Source of the DNA: Heyndrickxia sporothermodurans
Lineage (GTDB): Bacteria > Bacillota > Bacilli > Bacillales > Bacillaceae_C
Assembly (NCBI GenBank): GCA_018333075.1
Contig: BORH01000010.1
Coordinates: 62,001 to 126,000 of the forward strand
DNA length: 64,000 nucleotides
Direction: 5' to 3'
Positions 49,320 through 58,976 of this stretch are shown in pieces. Below the pieces are notes generated by a model, which was not told where the DNA came from, did no database searches, and saw only the letters and a list, made by a program, of their open reading frames with translations. The number at the start of each line of letters is the position of its first letter. Position 1 is the first letter of the stretch. Both the position numbers and the translations under genes were made by a program.

Positions 49320-50554
49320 TCACCTTTTCCAATAATAGCAAGCCTCTTTGTTCTTTCTCTAACTTCTTCTGGATCTACTTTCAATCTTGCAACTCCTGTT
49401 TCCATAGCTGATTTTGCTACTGCAGCTGCTACTGTAGGTGCAACACGTGGGTCGAACGGTCTTGGAATGACATAGTCTGCATTAAGCTCATTTTCATCTA
49501 TAAGTTCAGCAATTGCTTTAACAGCAGCTATTTTCATTTGTTCATTGATATGAGTTGCTCGTACATCTAGCGCTCCACGGAAAATTCCCGGAAATGCTAA
49601 AACATTATTTACTTGATTCGGAAAATCAGATCTTCCGGTACCAATTACTTTTGCACCAGCTTGTTTTGCTTCTTCAGGCATAATTTCTGGATCTGGATTT
49701 GCCATTGCAAAAATTATAGAATCTTTATTCATTGATTCTACCATTTCTTTGGATAAAGCGCCTGCCACTGAAACACCAATGAACACATCTGCTCCTTGGA
49801 TTACATCAGCTAGATTTCCTTCTCTATGTTCACGATTCGTGTATTTGGCCACTTCAGACTTAATCTGATTCATTCCATATGAGCGACCTTCAAAAATAGC
49901 ACCTTTAGAATCACACATAATAATATCACGAACCCCATAATGATAAAGAAGACGAATAATTGCAATTCCCGCTGCACCTGCACCACTTGCAACCACTTTA
50001 ATTTCAGACATTTTCTTTCCAACTAGTTTTAAAGCATTCACTAAACCAGCAACAGTAACAATAGCTGTACCATGTTGGTCATCATGAAAAACTGGAATAT
50101 TGGTTTCTTTTTTCAGTCTTTCTTCTACAACGAAGCAATTCGGTGCGGCAATGTCTTCAAGATTTATGCCGCCAAATGTAGGCTCTAGTAATTTAACTGT
50201 TTCAACAATTTTATCAACATCAGTAGTATTCAAGCATATTGGAAATGCATCGACTCCTGCAAAGCTTTTAAAGAGAACAGCCTTTCCTTCCATAACTGGT
50301 AATGCCGCTTCTGGTCCAATATTACCTAATCCTAAAACAGCAGTACCATCAGTAACAACTGCTACCATATTTCCTTTCATTGTATACTCATACACTGTTT
50401 CAGGTTTATCATAAATCATTTTACATGGCTCAGCTACACCCGGGGAATATGCTAAGCTCAAATCTTTAGCATTTTTTACGACAACTTTTGATTTAGATTC
50501 TAGTTTTCCTTTGTTTATACGATGCATATGTAGTGCTTCTTCTCGTAAAGTCAA
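49316..50554 (-). CDS. ytsJ: Malic enzyme
   Basis: The 412-residue enzyme decarboxylates malate to pyruvate with reduction of NAD(P). SLAYSPGVAEPC, the metal-binding VFHDDQHGTAIV and the nucleotide-binding VASGAGAAGIAI are present. Length and dnaE neighbourhood match YtsJ, which in B. subtilis prefers NADP. It starts with TTG at 50554 after AAAGGAGTGG. It is followed by and overlaps the GntR regulator. Confidence 0.92.
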   Translation of the reverse strand: MTLREEALHMHRINKGKLESKSKVVVKNAKDLSLAYSPGVAEPCKMIYDKPETVYEYTMKGNMVAVVTDGTAVLGLGNIGPEAALPVMEGKAVLFKSFAGVDAFPICLNTTDVDKIVETVKLLEPTFGGINLEDIAAPNCFVVEERLKKETNIPVFHDDQHGTAIVTVAGLVNALKLVGKKMSEIKVVASGAGAAGIAIIRLLYHYGVRDIIMCDSKGAIFEGRSYGMNQIKSEVAKYTNREHREGNLADVIQGADVFIGVSVAGALSKEMVESMNKDSIIFAMANPDPEIMPEEAKQAGAKVIGTGRSDFPNQVNNVLAFPGIFRGALDVRATHINEQMKIAAVKAIAELIDENELNADYVIPRPFDPRVAPTVAAAVAKSAMETGVARLKVDPEEVRERTKRLAIIGKGE

Positions 50555-50606
50555 ACTTTTTCCACTCCTTTATTCAAACAAACCTATACTACCAAATTAT
50601 TTTTAG

Positions 50607-50619
50607 GTGGTCTGACCAC
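50607..50619 (-). promoter_or_regulatory. GntR/FCD-type operator upstream of malic enzyme
   Basis: GTGGTCTGACCAC is a perfect odd palindrome containing TGGTC-N-GACCA, the core recognised by several FCD-group GntR regulators. It lies just downstream of a possible -10 TATATT (50640-50635). The regulator encoded in the same operon is the obvious candidate to bind it. Confidence 0.65.
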
Positions 50620-50749
50620 ATTGGTCTATAAAATAATATAACATATTTCCCTTTTTAGTGAAAAATAATATTATGAGCTGATCATAAAATCAATTCCTAT
50701 TGCAATTTCGTCTACTTTCATAAGCCTTACAAGAGATTAAAATGTAAGC

Positions 50750-53700
50750 TTAATATAAAATAACATTTTCTTCACCTAAATACCTTTTTAATTCATTTAA
50801 ACAATCTACTGTTGGTTCTATCCAATCGTTTTTAGAAAGCTGAATCGTTTGTTCTGTATCTTCATAGAAGATTACCACAGGCATCCTCCCTTTGTGCGAA
50901 CTCAAAATTCTCATTATCGAGTGCAGACCCTCATTTGAATGAAGATGACTAGGAATTCTAAGAAATAATTTTTTTTCCTTTTGCTTCAAAGTTTCTGCAT
51001 CAATCATTTTTTGAATGATAAACTGTATTTTTCCATTTCTTTCTTCAGTATTGCCTTCCAATAAAGCAATTTTTCCCTGTTGACAAAGCTGTCTATATTG
51101 TCGATAGCTTTGTGGAAATACAACCGCATCAATTTCTCCTGTAGAATCGCTAATTTTTAAGAAACACATCGTTTCTCCCTTTTTCGTTCGAATTGATTTT
51201 ACTTCATTAATGTATCCCCCTATTTTTACATGCCTTAGTTTTTGATGAATAGTTCCGATTGTATCATTGGTATATTGATCAAATACATTTTTATAAAGTC
51301 GAACTGGATGATCAGATAAATAAATACCGAGCACTTGCTTTTCATAAGAAAGTTTATCCATTATACTCATCTCTTCAACTTCTACATATTTGGGTTTTAG
51401 CTGAAACAAATCTTCCTCAGCAAAAAAATCTCCCTCATTCTCATTGGGACTTACCAGTTCAGCATGTTGGTTTGCTACATCAATACTTGCTAAAAGAGTA
51501 CATCGATCAACCATAAACTCATCAAACGCACCAGATAGAACGAGAGATTCAATTGTTTTACGATTAATAGATGTATGCAATGTTCGAATACAAAAATCAA
51601 ATAAATCACTAAAGGGCTTTGATGTTCTAGCTTCCATAATTTCCTTTAAAGCGGTTCCTCCTATTCCTTTTATAGCAGCCAAACTAAAACGAATCCCTCC
51701 ATCTTCAGCTTTAAAATAATAATGGCTTTTGTTTATTGACGGTGGAAGAATATGTATATCCATTTGTGCAGCTTCACGAATATACTGAGATATTTTATCT
51801 TCATTTCCAATTGCAGACGTTAGCAAGGATGCCATGAAGCTAATAGGAAAATGTGCTTTTAAATAAGCTAATTGATAAGAGATAAAGCTATATGCTACCG
51901 CATGACTTCGATTAAACCCATAATTTGCAAATCGTACAATTAAGTCATATATTTCATTGGCTGTCTTTATATCGTAGCCTTTTTTTGTTGCCCCTGATAC
52001 AAAATGAATTCTTTCTTGATCTAGTACATCTTTATTCTTTTTACTTACTGCCCTTCTAAGCAAATCTGCTTCTCCTAGTGAAAAACCTGCCATACGTGAG
52101 GCAATTTGCATTATTTGTTCCTGATAAACAATAACTCCATATGTTTTATTTAAAATCGGTTCTAAATCTGAATGTGGATAAATGATTTGCTCTTTACCAT
52201 GTTTTCGGTCTATATATAATGGAATGTTCTCCATGGGGCCTGGTCGATATAAAGCATTTACTGCAACTATATCCTCAAATTCAGTTGGCTTTAGTCTCTT
52301 TAACACATTTCGCATTCCATCAGATTCTAATTGAAAAATTCCAGTTGTATTTCCTTTGCTTAATAACTGGTAAGTCATTCCGTCATTTAATGGTATCTGT
52401 TTTATATCAATATTTTTCTTTAAGCCTTTTCGGATACTTGATACTATTCTTTCGAGCAAAGATAAGTTACGAAGCCCCAGAAAATCCATTTTTAACAATC
52501 CAACTTCTTCTAAAACATTCATAGGATACTGGGTTAAATAACTACCTGTATGACCTTCTTGAATCGGAATTAGATTGACAAGTGGTTCCTGACTAATAAC
52601 AACACCAGCAGCGTGTGTCGACGCATGCCTAGGAATTCCTTCAATTTTTAATGCAATTTGAAATAATTTTTGATGAAGGGAGGACTCCTGAATAATTTCC
52701 CTTAGCTTTTCAGATTCCTCATAGGCTTGTTTCAAAGTAATTCCCAGCTTGCTAGGCACTGCCCTTGAAAGGCGTTCTAAATCCTTTGATGACAGCCCAA
52801 AAACTCTTGCCACATCCCTTAATGCAGCCTTAGCAGCAAAAGTTCCAAAAGTAATGATTTGTGCAACATGAAGCATTCCGTATTTTTTTGTAACATATTG
52901 AATCACCTCATCACGACGATGATCAGGAAAATCAATATCAATATCTGGCATTGATATTCTTTCTGGATTCAAAAATCTTTCAAAGAGTAAATCGTGTTTT
53001 ATTGGATCAACATCTGTAATCTGCAATACATATGCTACAAGTGATCCAGCGGCTGATCCTCGTCCAGGTCCAGTCAAAATACCAGAGGATCTTGCAAACT
53101 TCATAAAGTCCCAAACAATAAGAAAATAATCACTAAACTTCATCCGCTGAATAATCTCGATTTCATAGGATAATCGGTCCATATAAATGGTTGTTGGATT
53201 GGCAACTCTTTCCTTTAAACCTGCCTTGCAAAGTTTCATTAATGCATCATCCGAAGATTCGTCATTTGGTAAAGAAAACTTTGGTAACAGTTCACGTCCA
53301 AATTCAATTTGTAAATTACATGCTTCTGCAACAAGAACCGTATTTTCAAGTGCATCAACATATTCCGAAAAAGCGCTTAACATACTATCCGGATCTTTTA
53401 AATAATATTCATCCGTTTTAAGTAAAGGAATATGATCTTCGTTTAGCTTTTCATTTTCACGTATAGCAACTAAGCACTCATAGCTAGCGGCATCTTCCTT
53501 TTCCAAATAACGTACATCATTTGTGACAATTAATTTAAATTCATGAGCAGTTGCCATTTGAATGATTTTTTTCAATATTTTCTTTTCTTCAGTAACAAAA
53601 TGATTCTGCAACGAAAGGAAAAAGGAATCTTTTTCGAAGATATTCCTAAAAAGATGCGCCACTTTTTCTGCCTCTTCATCTTCATCTTGTAAAAGAAGCT

Positions 53701-54100
53701 GTTCAATTTCTCCTTCCATTCCTGGAGAATACCCAATTAACCCTTGATGATAGCCCCTTAACCATTTCAACGGAATTCCTTGCTGAGATTTTGTTTGAAC
53801 TGTACTTGAAAGCTTTAATAAATTTTTATATCCATTTTCATTTTTTGCAAGTAAAACAAGAGGAAAAGACCGTTCTGGATTTACCTCACTTTTGACATCA
53901 ATCGTTAGACCAATAATCGGTTTTATCTGATTTTTTATACATTCTTTATAAAATGGAATAGCTCCATACATAACATTCCGGTCTGTAATGGCTATTGTAT
54001 GATAGTTCAGCTTCTTAGCTTTTTCAACCAGCTTATGTATAGAGATCGTGCTTGATAATAAACTATAGGCTGTTGATATTTGTAAATGAACAAAAGACAA
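50750..54100 (-). CDS. dnaE: DNA polymerase III alpha subunit DnaE
   Basis: The 1116-residue error-prone replicative polymerase extends primers before hand-over to PolC. It has an N-terminal PHP domain, the polymerase catalytic core with GPGRGSAAGSLVAYVL and the metal-binding PDIDIDFPDHRRDEV, then a helix-hairpin-helix region and a C-terminal OB-fold (VKIGGYINEVKSIRTKKG). It lacks the proofreading exonuclease of PolC. I use the TTG at 54100, which follows AGGTGG by 8 nt and matches the B. subtilis N-terminus (SFVHLQ). The frame from 54112 overlaps the RBS. Confidence 0.96.
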   Translation of the reverse strand: MSFVHLQISTAYSLLSSTISIHKLVEKAKKLNYHTIAITDRNVMYGAIPFYKECIKNQIKPIIGLTIDVKSEVNPERSFPLVLLAKNENGYKNLLKLSSTVQTKSQQGIPLKWLRGYHQGLIGYSPGMEGEIEQLLLQDEDEEAEKVAHLFRNIFEKDSFFLSLQNHFVTEEKKILKKIIQMATAHEFKLIVTNDVRYLEKEDAASYECLVAIRENEKLNEDHIPLLKTDEYYLKDPDSMLSAFSEYVDALENTVLVAEACNLQIEFGRELLPKFSLPNDESSDDALMKLCKAGLKERVANPTTIYMDRLSYEIEIIQRMKFSDYFLIVWDFMKFARSSGILTGPGRGSAAGSLVAYVLQITDVDPIKHDLLFERFLNPERISMPDIDIDFPDHRRDEVIQYVTKKYGMLHVAQIITFGTFAAKAALRDVARVFGLSSKDLERLSRAVPSKLGITLKQAYEESEKLREIIQESSLHQKLFQIALKIEGIPRHASTHAAGVVISQEPLVNLIPIQEGHTGSYLTQYPMNVLEEVGLLKMDFLGLRNLSLLERIVSSIRKGLKKNIDIKQIPLNDGMTYQLLSKGNTTGIFQLESDGMRNVLKRLKPTEFEDIVAVNALYRPGPMENIPLYIDRKHGKEQIIYPHSDLEPILNKTYGVIVYQEQIMQIASRMAGFSLGEADLLRRAVSKKNKDVLDQERIHFVSGATKKGYDIKTANEIYDLIVRFANYGFNRSHAVAYSFISYQLAYLKAHFPISFMASLLTSAIGNEDKISQYIREAAQMDIHILPPSINKSHYYFKAEDGGIRFSLAAIKGIGGTALKEIMEARTSKPFSDLFDFCIRTLHTSINRKTIESLVLSGAFDEFMVDRCTLLASIDVANQHAELVSPNENEGDFFAEEDLFQLKPKYVEVEEMSIMDKLSYEKQVLGIYLSDHPVRLYKNVFDQYTNDTIGTIHQKLRHVKIGGYINEVKSIRTKKGETMCFLKISDSTGEIDAVVFPQSYRQYRQLCQQGKIALLEGNTEERNGKIQFIIQKMIDAETLKQKEKKLFLRIPSHLHSNEGLHSIMRILSSHKGRMPVVIFYEDTEQTIQLSKNDWIEPTVDCLNELKRYLGEENVILY

Positions 54101-54204
54101 AATCACTCCCACCTTCTAAGTACATCTTTATACATATTATATGACTTGATAGTAAAAAAGGAAAATACGTTCCCATATATTTAATTATTTTTTCGTATTC
54201 CTTC

Positions 54205-54233
54205 ACATATCACCTAGAGTTGTCCCATATATA
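54205..54233 (+). promoter_or_regulatory. Candidate sigma-E promoter of ytrH-ytrI
   Basis: ACATATC (54205-54211), exactly 14 bp and CATATATA (54226-54233). This resembles KMATATT-N14-CATACAHT. ytrH and ytrI are mother-cell genes in B. subtilis. Confidence 0.5.
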
Positions 54234-54272
54234 TTTATAGATAGATGGTTGAAAAGTTTGGAGTTGATCATA

Positions 54273-54602
54273 ATGGATGAAGCATTTTTTCCTGCTTTCT
54301 TTAATAGCTTTTTTATCGCGTTTGGTGTCATGTTAGGAGGATCATTAATTGGTGGCTTAGCTTCTTTTATTACAGGCGAACAGCTATTAACAATGATCTA
54401 TCGCATTTCAATCAGTTTGCGGATATGGGCGATAATCGCAGCAATAGGCGGAACATTTGATACAGTATTTAGTTTCGAAAAAGGGTTTCTGAACGGGGAA
54501 ACAAAAGATTTGTTCAAGCAGTTCTTATTAATCTTATCTGCAATGGGCGGGGCAAATACTGCAGCACTCATTATTAGTTGGCTTACAAAGGAGCATATTT
54601 GA
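54273..54602 (+). CDS. ytrH: Sporulation membrane protein YtrH
   Basis: The 109-residue protein has about three helices and the YtrH pattern FFIAFGVMLGGSLIGGLASF and ISLRIWAIIAAIGGTFDT. It is needed for efficient sporulation in B. subtilis together with YtrI. The ATG at 54273 has GGAG 9 nt upstream, and the frame from 54249 adds eight residues across that RBS. Its stop overlaps the ytrI start by one base (TGATG). Confidence 0.88.
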   Translation: MDEAFFPAFFNSFFIAFGVMLGGSLIGGLASFITGEQLLTMIYRISISLRIWAIIAAIGGTFDTVFSFEKGFLNGETKDLFKQFLLILSAMGGANTAALIISWLTKEHI

Positions 54603-55102
54603 TGAGAATTCCGCCTTTATATCGACGTCCATCATGGCAAAGGTTTATGGCTGGAATTGTTATTGGTGGTTGCATTAGCTGGGTTATTTTCTTATTTATG
54701 TTCGGTGTTCTTCAAGAAAAACAAGCAGATATTATTAATAAACAGAAAGAAGAAATAAAGACATTAAAAGGCGAAAAGTTAATTTGGCAAGAAGAATCAA
54801 AGGAACTAAATCGGAAGAATGCAGAACTATTAATTATCCAAAATGTCCAAGTAAAAATAAAAAATTATGAGAAATATAAAATAGATTCTCAAAGCATATT
54901 TGAAGCAGAGAATGAAATAAAGGAGGATTTAAAATCATTAATTGCCGATGATTTAAACACTACCTTTAAAAATAAAGATTTAATTACTAAAACGATAGAA
55001 AACAAAGAGAAAAAATTTAATAATCGACCATATAAATTTGTCATTAAGGCACTATATTTTTATACTACTATATATATCGAGTTAGAATTGAAATTAAGTT
55101 AA
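54602..55102 (+). CDS. ytrI: Sporulation membrane protein YtrI
   Basis: The 166-residue protein has a short basic N-terminus (MRIPPLYRRPSWQRF), one transmembrane helix (about 16-38), a coiled coil (about 40-80) and a C-terminal extracytoplasmic or cytosolic domain. Length and context match YtrI. It starts in the TGATG overlap with ytrH. Its function beyond sporulation is not known. Confidence 0.85.
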   Translation: MRIPPLYRRPSWQRFMAGIVIGGCISWVIFLFMFGVLQEKQADIINKQKEEIKTLKGEKLIWQEESKELNRKNAELLIIQNVQVKIKNYEKYKIDSQSIFEAENEIKEDLKSLIADDLNTTFKNKDLITKTIENKEKKFNNRPYKFVIKALYFYTTIYIELELKLS

Positions 55103-55107
55103 AGGAA

Positions 55108-55142
55108 TAAATCTAAAGACTAGAGAACTAACTCTAGTCTTT
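55108..55142. terminator. Hairpin between ytrI and nrnA
   Basis: AAAGACTAGAG and CTCTAGTCTTT form an 11-bp stem that overlaps the nrnA stop. T-runs are weak, so efficiency is uncertain. Confidence 0.6.
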
Positions 55143-56069
55143 ACATACTTCTTTTAAATCTTTTATAACTTTTTCTGCTTCCTCCCATGAATACACAGAA
55201 GCTCCGGCTGCTAACGGATGACCTCCCCCATTGTATTTTTTGGCGATTTGATTAATAATCGGACCTTTAGAGCGAAGACGGACACGTATTTGATCCTCTT
55301 CTTCAATAAAGAAGCACCACGCTTTAATTCCTTTTACATTTCCAAGCATACTGACAAGTAAAGAGGCTTCAGATGGGACAACATTAAATTTCAGAAGGAT
55401 ATCTTTGCTTAGCTTAACAATCGCTTCTCCATTTTCGTACATTTGAAAGTTTTGTAAAACATACCCTTGCAGTTTAATAACCTTTGGATCAAGCTCATAC
55501 ATTTTATCGTATAATTCATTTCGGTCAAATGAATATTTTATCAACTCTCCTGCATAATCAAATGTTTTTTGCGTCGTACTAGGGTACAAAAATCTTCCTG
55601 TGTCCCCAACAATCCCTCCATATATCAATCGGGCAGCTTCATTATTCATTTTTAACCCTTTATCACGACCGAAAAGATAAAACTCATAAATCATTTCACT
55701 TGCTGAAGAGGCAGTTGTATCGACCCAAAGCAAATCCCCATAGGCATCCTCATTAGGATGATGATCAATTTTGATTAACTTCTCTCCTAGGTGATAGCGA
55801 TGATCGCATATCCTTTCTTGATTAGCCGTATCACAAACTATAACTAGTGCACCTTGAAAGGTTTCATCCGAAATGACATCTAACTCTCTTAAAAATTCAA
55901 GAGATGGATCTGGTTGTCCAACCGCATAAACTTTTTTATCAGGAAAAGAGGCACGTAATATTTCAACCAGCCCTCCTTGTGACCCATAGGCATCTGGATC
56001 AGGACGTACATGACGATGGACAATTATTGTTTTGTAACGTTTAATCATTTCTAATATTTGAGCCTTCAT
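55134..56069 (-). CDS. nrnA: Oligoribonuclease NrnA / pAp phosphatase (DHH family)
   Basis: The 311-residue DHH-DHHA1 protein degrades short RNAs and dephosphorylates pAp. RHVRPDPDAYGSQGGL, the DHH-type signature IKIDHHPNEDAYGD and the DHHA1 end KYNGGGHPLAAGAS are all visible. The RBS is AAGGTG. It is convergent with ytrHI and divergent from ytpI, matching ytqI of B. subtilis. Confidence 0.94.
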   Translation of the reverse strand: MKAQILEMIKRYKTIIVHRHVRPDPDAYGSQGGLVEILRASFPDKKVYAVGQPDPSLEFLRELDVISDETFQGALVIVCDTANQERICDHRYHLGEKLIKIDHHPNEDAYGDLLWVDTTASSASEMIYEFYLFGRDKGLKMNNEAARLIYGGIVGDTGRFLYPSTTQKTFDYAGELIKYSFDRNELYDKMYELDPKVIKLQGYVLQNFQMYENGEAIVKLSKDILLKFNVVPSEASLLVSMLGNVKGIKAWCFFIEEEDQIRVRLRSKGPIINQIAKKYNGGGHPLAAGASVYSWEEAEKVIKDLKEVCKD

Positions 56070-56184
56070 ATAAAAACACCTTCTTCAATTTGTCATTAAA
56101 AATAAGTTTAACGTTATGGCTTTTTCAAATAAAACTCGTTACAATGTAATCAATGTGATTTTCTATGTATAGGAGTGAAATCTT

Positions 56185-56487
56185 TTGCCATTACTAGTAT
56201 TTTTTATTATTCTATCATTGTCCTTCTACGTGTACTATAAAATTAAATATGTTCGAAGTCGCCTTCCTATGGAAAGAAAATATTTATCAGGAAAATCTGG
56301 AATTGCATTAGGATTATTTGTTGGTATATTTGGAATCAATCAATTATATTTGCATCCATCGACAATAACGTATATTATCGGTACAATTTTTATCATTATG
56401 GGCTTTTTTAGTGTATGGGGAGGAATTAAAGCTTTTCGTTATTTTCGCCCTTTTGCCATTAAAGAAATTGAAGAAGCAAACCATTAA
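56185..56487 (+). CDS. ytpI: YtpI-family membrane protein
   Basis: The 100-residue protein has three helices and MERKYLSGKSGIALGLFVG plus NQLYLHPSTITYIIG, which match YtpI in length and pattern. No function is known. It starts with TTG at 56185 after AGGAGTG. It is convergent with ytoI across a bidirectional terminator. Confidence 0.82.
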   Translation: MPLLVFFIILSLSFYVYYKIKYVRSRLPMERKYLSGKSGIALGLFVGIFGINQLYLHPSTITYIIGTIFIIMGFFSVWGGIKAFRYFRPFAIKEIEEANH

Positions 56488-56526
56488 TTAGTATTTTACA
56501 AACAAAAACCATTCAATTATTTTTAT

Positions 56527-56557
56527 AAAAAAAGCCATCAAAATAATGGCTTTTTTT
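56527..56557. terminator. Bidirectional terminator between ytpI and ytoI
   Basis: AAAAAGCCAT and ATGGCTTTTT pair around a 7-nt loop with T-runs on both strands. Confidence 0.85.
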
Positions 56558-56560
56558 ATA

Positions 56561-57865
56561 TTATCTTTCAATTAATTGACACATCAATAGTGCTTTCCCG
56601 ACAATCTGACCATCGATTTTTACTTCAACATCTATTTTTCCAAATTTTCTTCCTGCTTCTAATATAATTGGTACTACCTCAATCGTACTCTCAATTTGCA
56701 CAGGCTTTATAAAATAGATCGTTAAATTTTCTATGACAATATCGCCCTTTTTATGTTTTTTAAGTTTTCTCGTTGCCGCTTCATATACGAGTGTCGTAAA
56801 TACTCCATATGAAATGGTACCAAGTGGATTTGTCATTTGTGGAGAAACCTCAAAAAAATAACTCTCCTCTTCAGGTGTCGCTTCGATCCGAGTGGTAATT
56901 ATATCATCAATTGTTTCACCGACTTGCGGCTGCCTTTGAGTCATTTGCAAAGCTTTTAAAACATCTTGTCTACTTATGATCCCGCATAAGCGATTGTAAT
57001 CATCAACTACTGGAAGTACTTCTATTCCTTCCCAAATCATCATATGCGCAGCAGATGTAACACTTGTTTTTAAACCTACTGTGATTGGATTTTTTGTCAT
57101 GACTTTTTCAACACCAACATTCAAATCTTGCTCAATTATATCCTTTGAGGTTAACATCCCCTGAACCTTCATTGAGTGATCAACTATTGGAAAACGACTA
57201 TGAGAGGTTATTTTATTCTTCTCATACCATGAAGCTAAGCGTTCACTATTTAGTAAATAGGCAGTTTTATCTACAGGTGTTAATATATCCTCTACTAATA
57301 TAATTTCCTTTTTTATTAATTGGTCATAAATGGCACGATTGATCATTGTAGCGACAGTAAATGTATCGTAACTAGTCGAAAGAATCGGAAGCTCTAATTG
57401 ATCAGCTAATCTTTTCACTTCATCATCAGTATCAAAACCACCCGTAATTAAAACCGCTGCCCCAGCTTTTAAAGCTAACTCATGTGCCTTCGTACGATTC
57501 CCAACAATCAGCAGGTTCCCAGCACCAGTATATTTCATCATTGCTTCAAGTCTCATGGCACCAATGACAAATTTAGTCAAGGTTTTATGTAAGCCTGATT
57601 TACCACCTAATACTTGCCCGTCAATAATATTAACTACTTCTGCAAAAGTTAATTTTTCGATATTATTTTTTTTCTTGCTTTCAATACGAATAGTGCCAAC
57701 ACGTTCAATCGTACTTACAAATCCTTTATTTTCTGCATCTTTAATTGCTCTGTACGCAGTACCTTCACTCACATTAAGTGCTTTGGCAATTTGTCTAACT
57801 GATATTTTTTCTCCAATTGGAAGACTATTTATATAGTGTAATAATTGTTCATGTTTTGTTGCCAA
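56561..57865 (-). CDS. ytoI: HTH-DRTGG-CBS-hotdog protein YtoI
   Basis: The 434-residue protein combines four modules: an N-terminal winged helix (about 5-60, SVRQIAKALNVSEGTAYRAI), a DRTGG domain (about 75-180), two CBS repeats (about 190-305, ITSHSRFPIVDHS and EVLPVVDDYNRLCGIISRQD) and a C-terminal thioesterase-like hotdog domain. CBS pairs usually bind adenosyl ligands, and the hotdog suggests an acyl-CoA link. The physiological role is unknown. The TTG at 57865, after GGTGG, gives a length close to B. subtilis YtoI. The frame from 57949 adds 28 unsupported residues. Confidence 0.85.
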   Translation of the reverse strand: MATKHEQLLHYINSLPIGEKISVRQIAKALNVSEGTAYRAIKDAENKGFVSTIERVGTIRIESKKKNNIEKLTFAEVVNIIDGQVLGGKSGLHKTLTKFVIGAMRLEAMMKYTGAGNLLIVGNRTKAHELALKAGAAVLITGGFDTDDEVKRLADQLELPILSTSYDTFTVATMINRAIYDQLIKKEIILVEDILTPVDKTAYLLNSERLASWYEKNKITSHSRFPIVDHSMKVQGMLTSKDIIEQDLNVGVEKVMTKNPITVGLKTSVTSAAHMMIWEGIEVLPVVDDYNRLCGIISRQDVLKALQMTQRQPQVGETIDDIITTRIEATPEEESYFFEVSPQMTNPLGTISYGVFTTLVYEAATRKLKKHKKGDIVIENLTIYFIKPVQIESTIEVVPIILEAGRKFGKIDVEVKIDGQIVGKALLMCQLIER

Positions 57866-57962
57866 GCTCTCCACCCTTTTCCTACCACGCTTGCTTTCAT
57901 TAGCTTCATTATAAGGTGAATAGCCTGGCAATTCAATTATGAACATCATAATAAATTAAGCA

Positions 57963-58196
57963 CTAGTAAGATCTTTGACGCTGCTTTGTTTGATTACCCT
58001 TATTTATACTGGAGCGAATTTTTTTCGGAGCATATAACCAAGCAGAAAGATTCCCTGCAAAAACTAATAAAGCTAAGGCCAACCATGCTATAGAAAATAT
58101 CCCACCTTTAGTTTGAAATGTGAATGTTAAATATGGCAATGCGTAGTACAACATAAATGCCGTTAAAAGAATACATAAAAGATACCTATTTCTCAC
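57963..58196 (-). CDS. Small two-helix membrane protein, unknown
   Basis: The 77-residue product has two hydrophobic segments (about 5-25 and 35-55) and a strongly basic tail ending NQTKQRQRSY. It starts with GTG at 58196 after an excellent GGAGGG RBS, which supports it as a real gene. It lies between ytkL and ytoI on the same strand. I do not recognise the family. Confidence 0.65.
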   Translation of the reverse strand: MRNRYLLCILLTAFMLYYALPYLTFTFQTKGGIFSIAWLALALLVFAGNLSAWLYAPKKIRSSINKGNQTKQRQRSY

Positions 58197-58256
58197 TAAA
58201 CTCCCTCCATATCATAAGCTTGTATTATTATATGCAAGCGAATTCAAAAGCAATAC

Positions 58257-58293
58257 AAAAAAATACATCTGTAAACATACAGATGTATTTTTG
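58257..58293. terminator. Terminator of ytkL
   Basis: AAATACATCTGT and ACAGATGTATTT form a 12-bp stem with T-runs on both strands. Confidence 0.85.
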
Positions 58294-58295
58294 AT

Positions 58296-58976
58296 TTATA
58301 ATTCAATATAATCTCCAGCATTCATCACTTTACCATTTGGCTTTTCCAGTAATTCAATAAAATGATTTGGATCTTGTTTTATAGGCGGAAAAGTATTGTA
58401 ATGGATTGGCACGACCATACCAGCATTTAAAAACTTTGCAGCTATAGCTGCATCCTCAGGTCCCATAGTAAAATTATCTCCTATTGGCAAAAAGGCTAAA
58501 TCAATTGGATGAAGCTCACCAATTAATTTCATATCTGAAAATAATCCAGTATCACCAGCATGATAAATCGTTTTTCCTTCCGCCATTAATAAAACCCCAG
58601 TAGGCATTCCTAAGTATATGATTTCTTGTTTATCTGTAATTAAAGCAGAGCCATGGAAGGCTGGAGTTAATTTTACTCTTCCAAAGTCAAAATGAAAGGA
58701 GCCTCCAATATGCATTGCATGAGTATTAACTCCTTGCCAGCTTAAATAATTGGCTATTTCATTATTTGCTATAACCAGCGCTCCACTTTGCTTTGCAAGC
58801 TCAACTGTATCTCCAACATGATCACCGTGTCCGTGAGTTAAGATAATATAGTCTGGGTGTTCATTTTCCACTTTTAAATCTGTTTGAGAATTTCCTGTAA
58901 TAAACGGATCGAATAAAATTGTTTTTCCTTTCACTTCAACTTTAACAATAGAATGTCCATGGTAGGATACTTTCAT
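58296..58976 (-). CDS. ytkL: Metal-dependent hydrolase, UPF0173 (beta-lactamase fold)
   Basis: The 226-residue metallo-beta-lactamase-fold protein shows the metal motif [15 protein letters not shown]-like ([11 protein letters not shown]), [12 protein letters not shown] and the late [10 protein letters not shown] histidine. The UPF0173 family, including YtkL, has no proven substrate. The length matches. It is divergent from the M24 peptidase gene. Confidence 0.9.
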   Translation of the reverse strand: MKVSYHGHSIVKVEVKGKTILFDPFITGNSQTDLKVENEHPDYIILTHGHGDHVGDTVELAKQSGALVIANNEIANYLSWQGVNTHAMHIGGSFHFDFGRVKLTPAFHGSALITDKQEIIYLGMPTGVLLMAEGKTIYHAGDTGLFSDMKLIGELHPIDLAFLPIGDNFTMGPEDAAIAAKFLNAGMVVPIHYNTFPPIKQDPNHFIELLEKPNGKVMNAGDYIEL

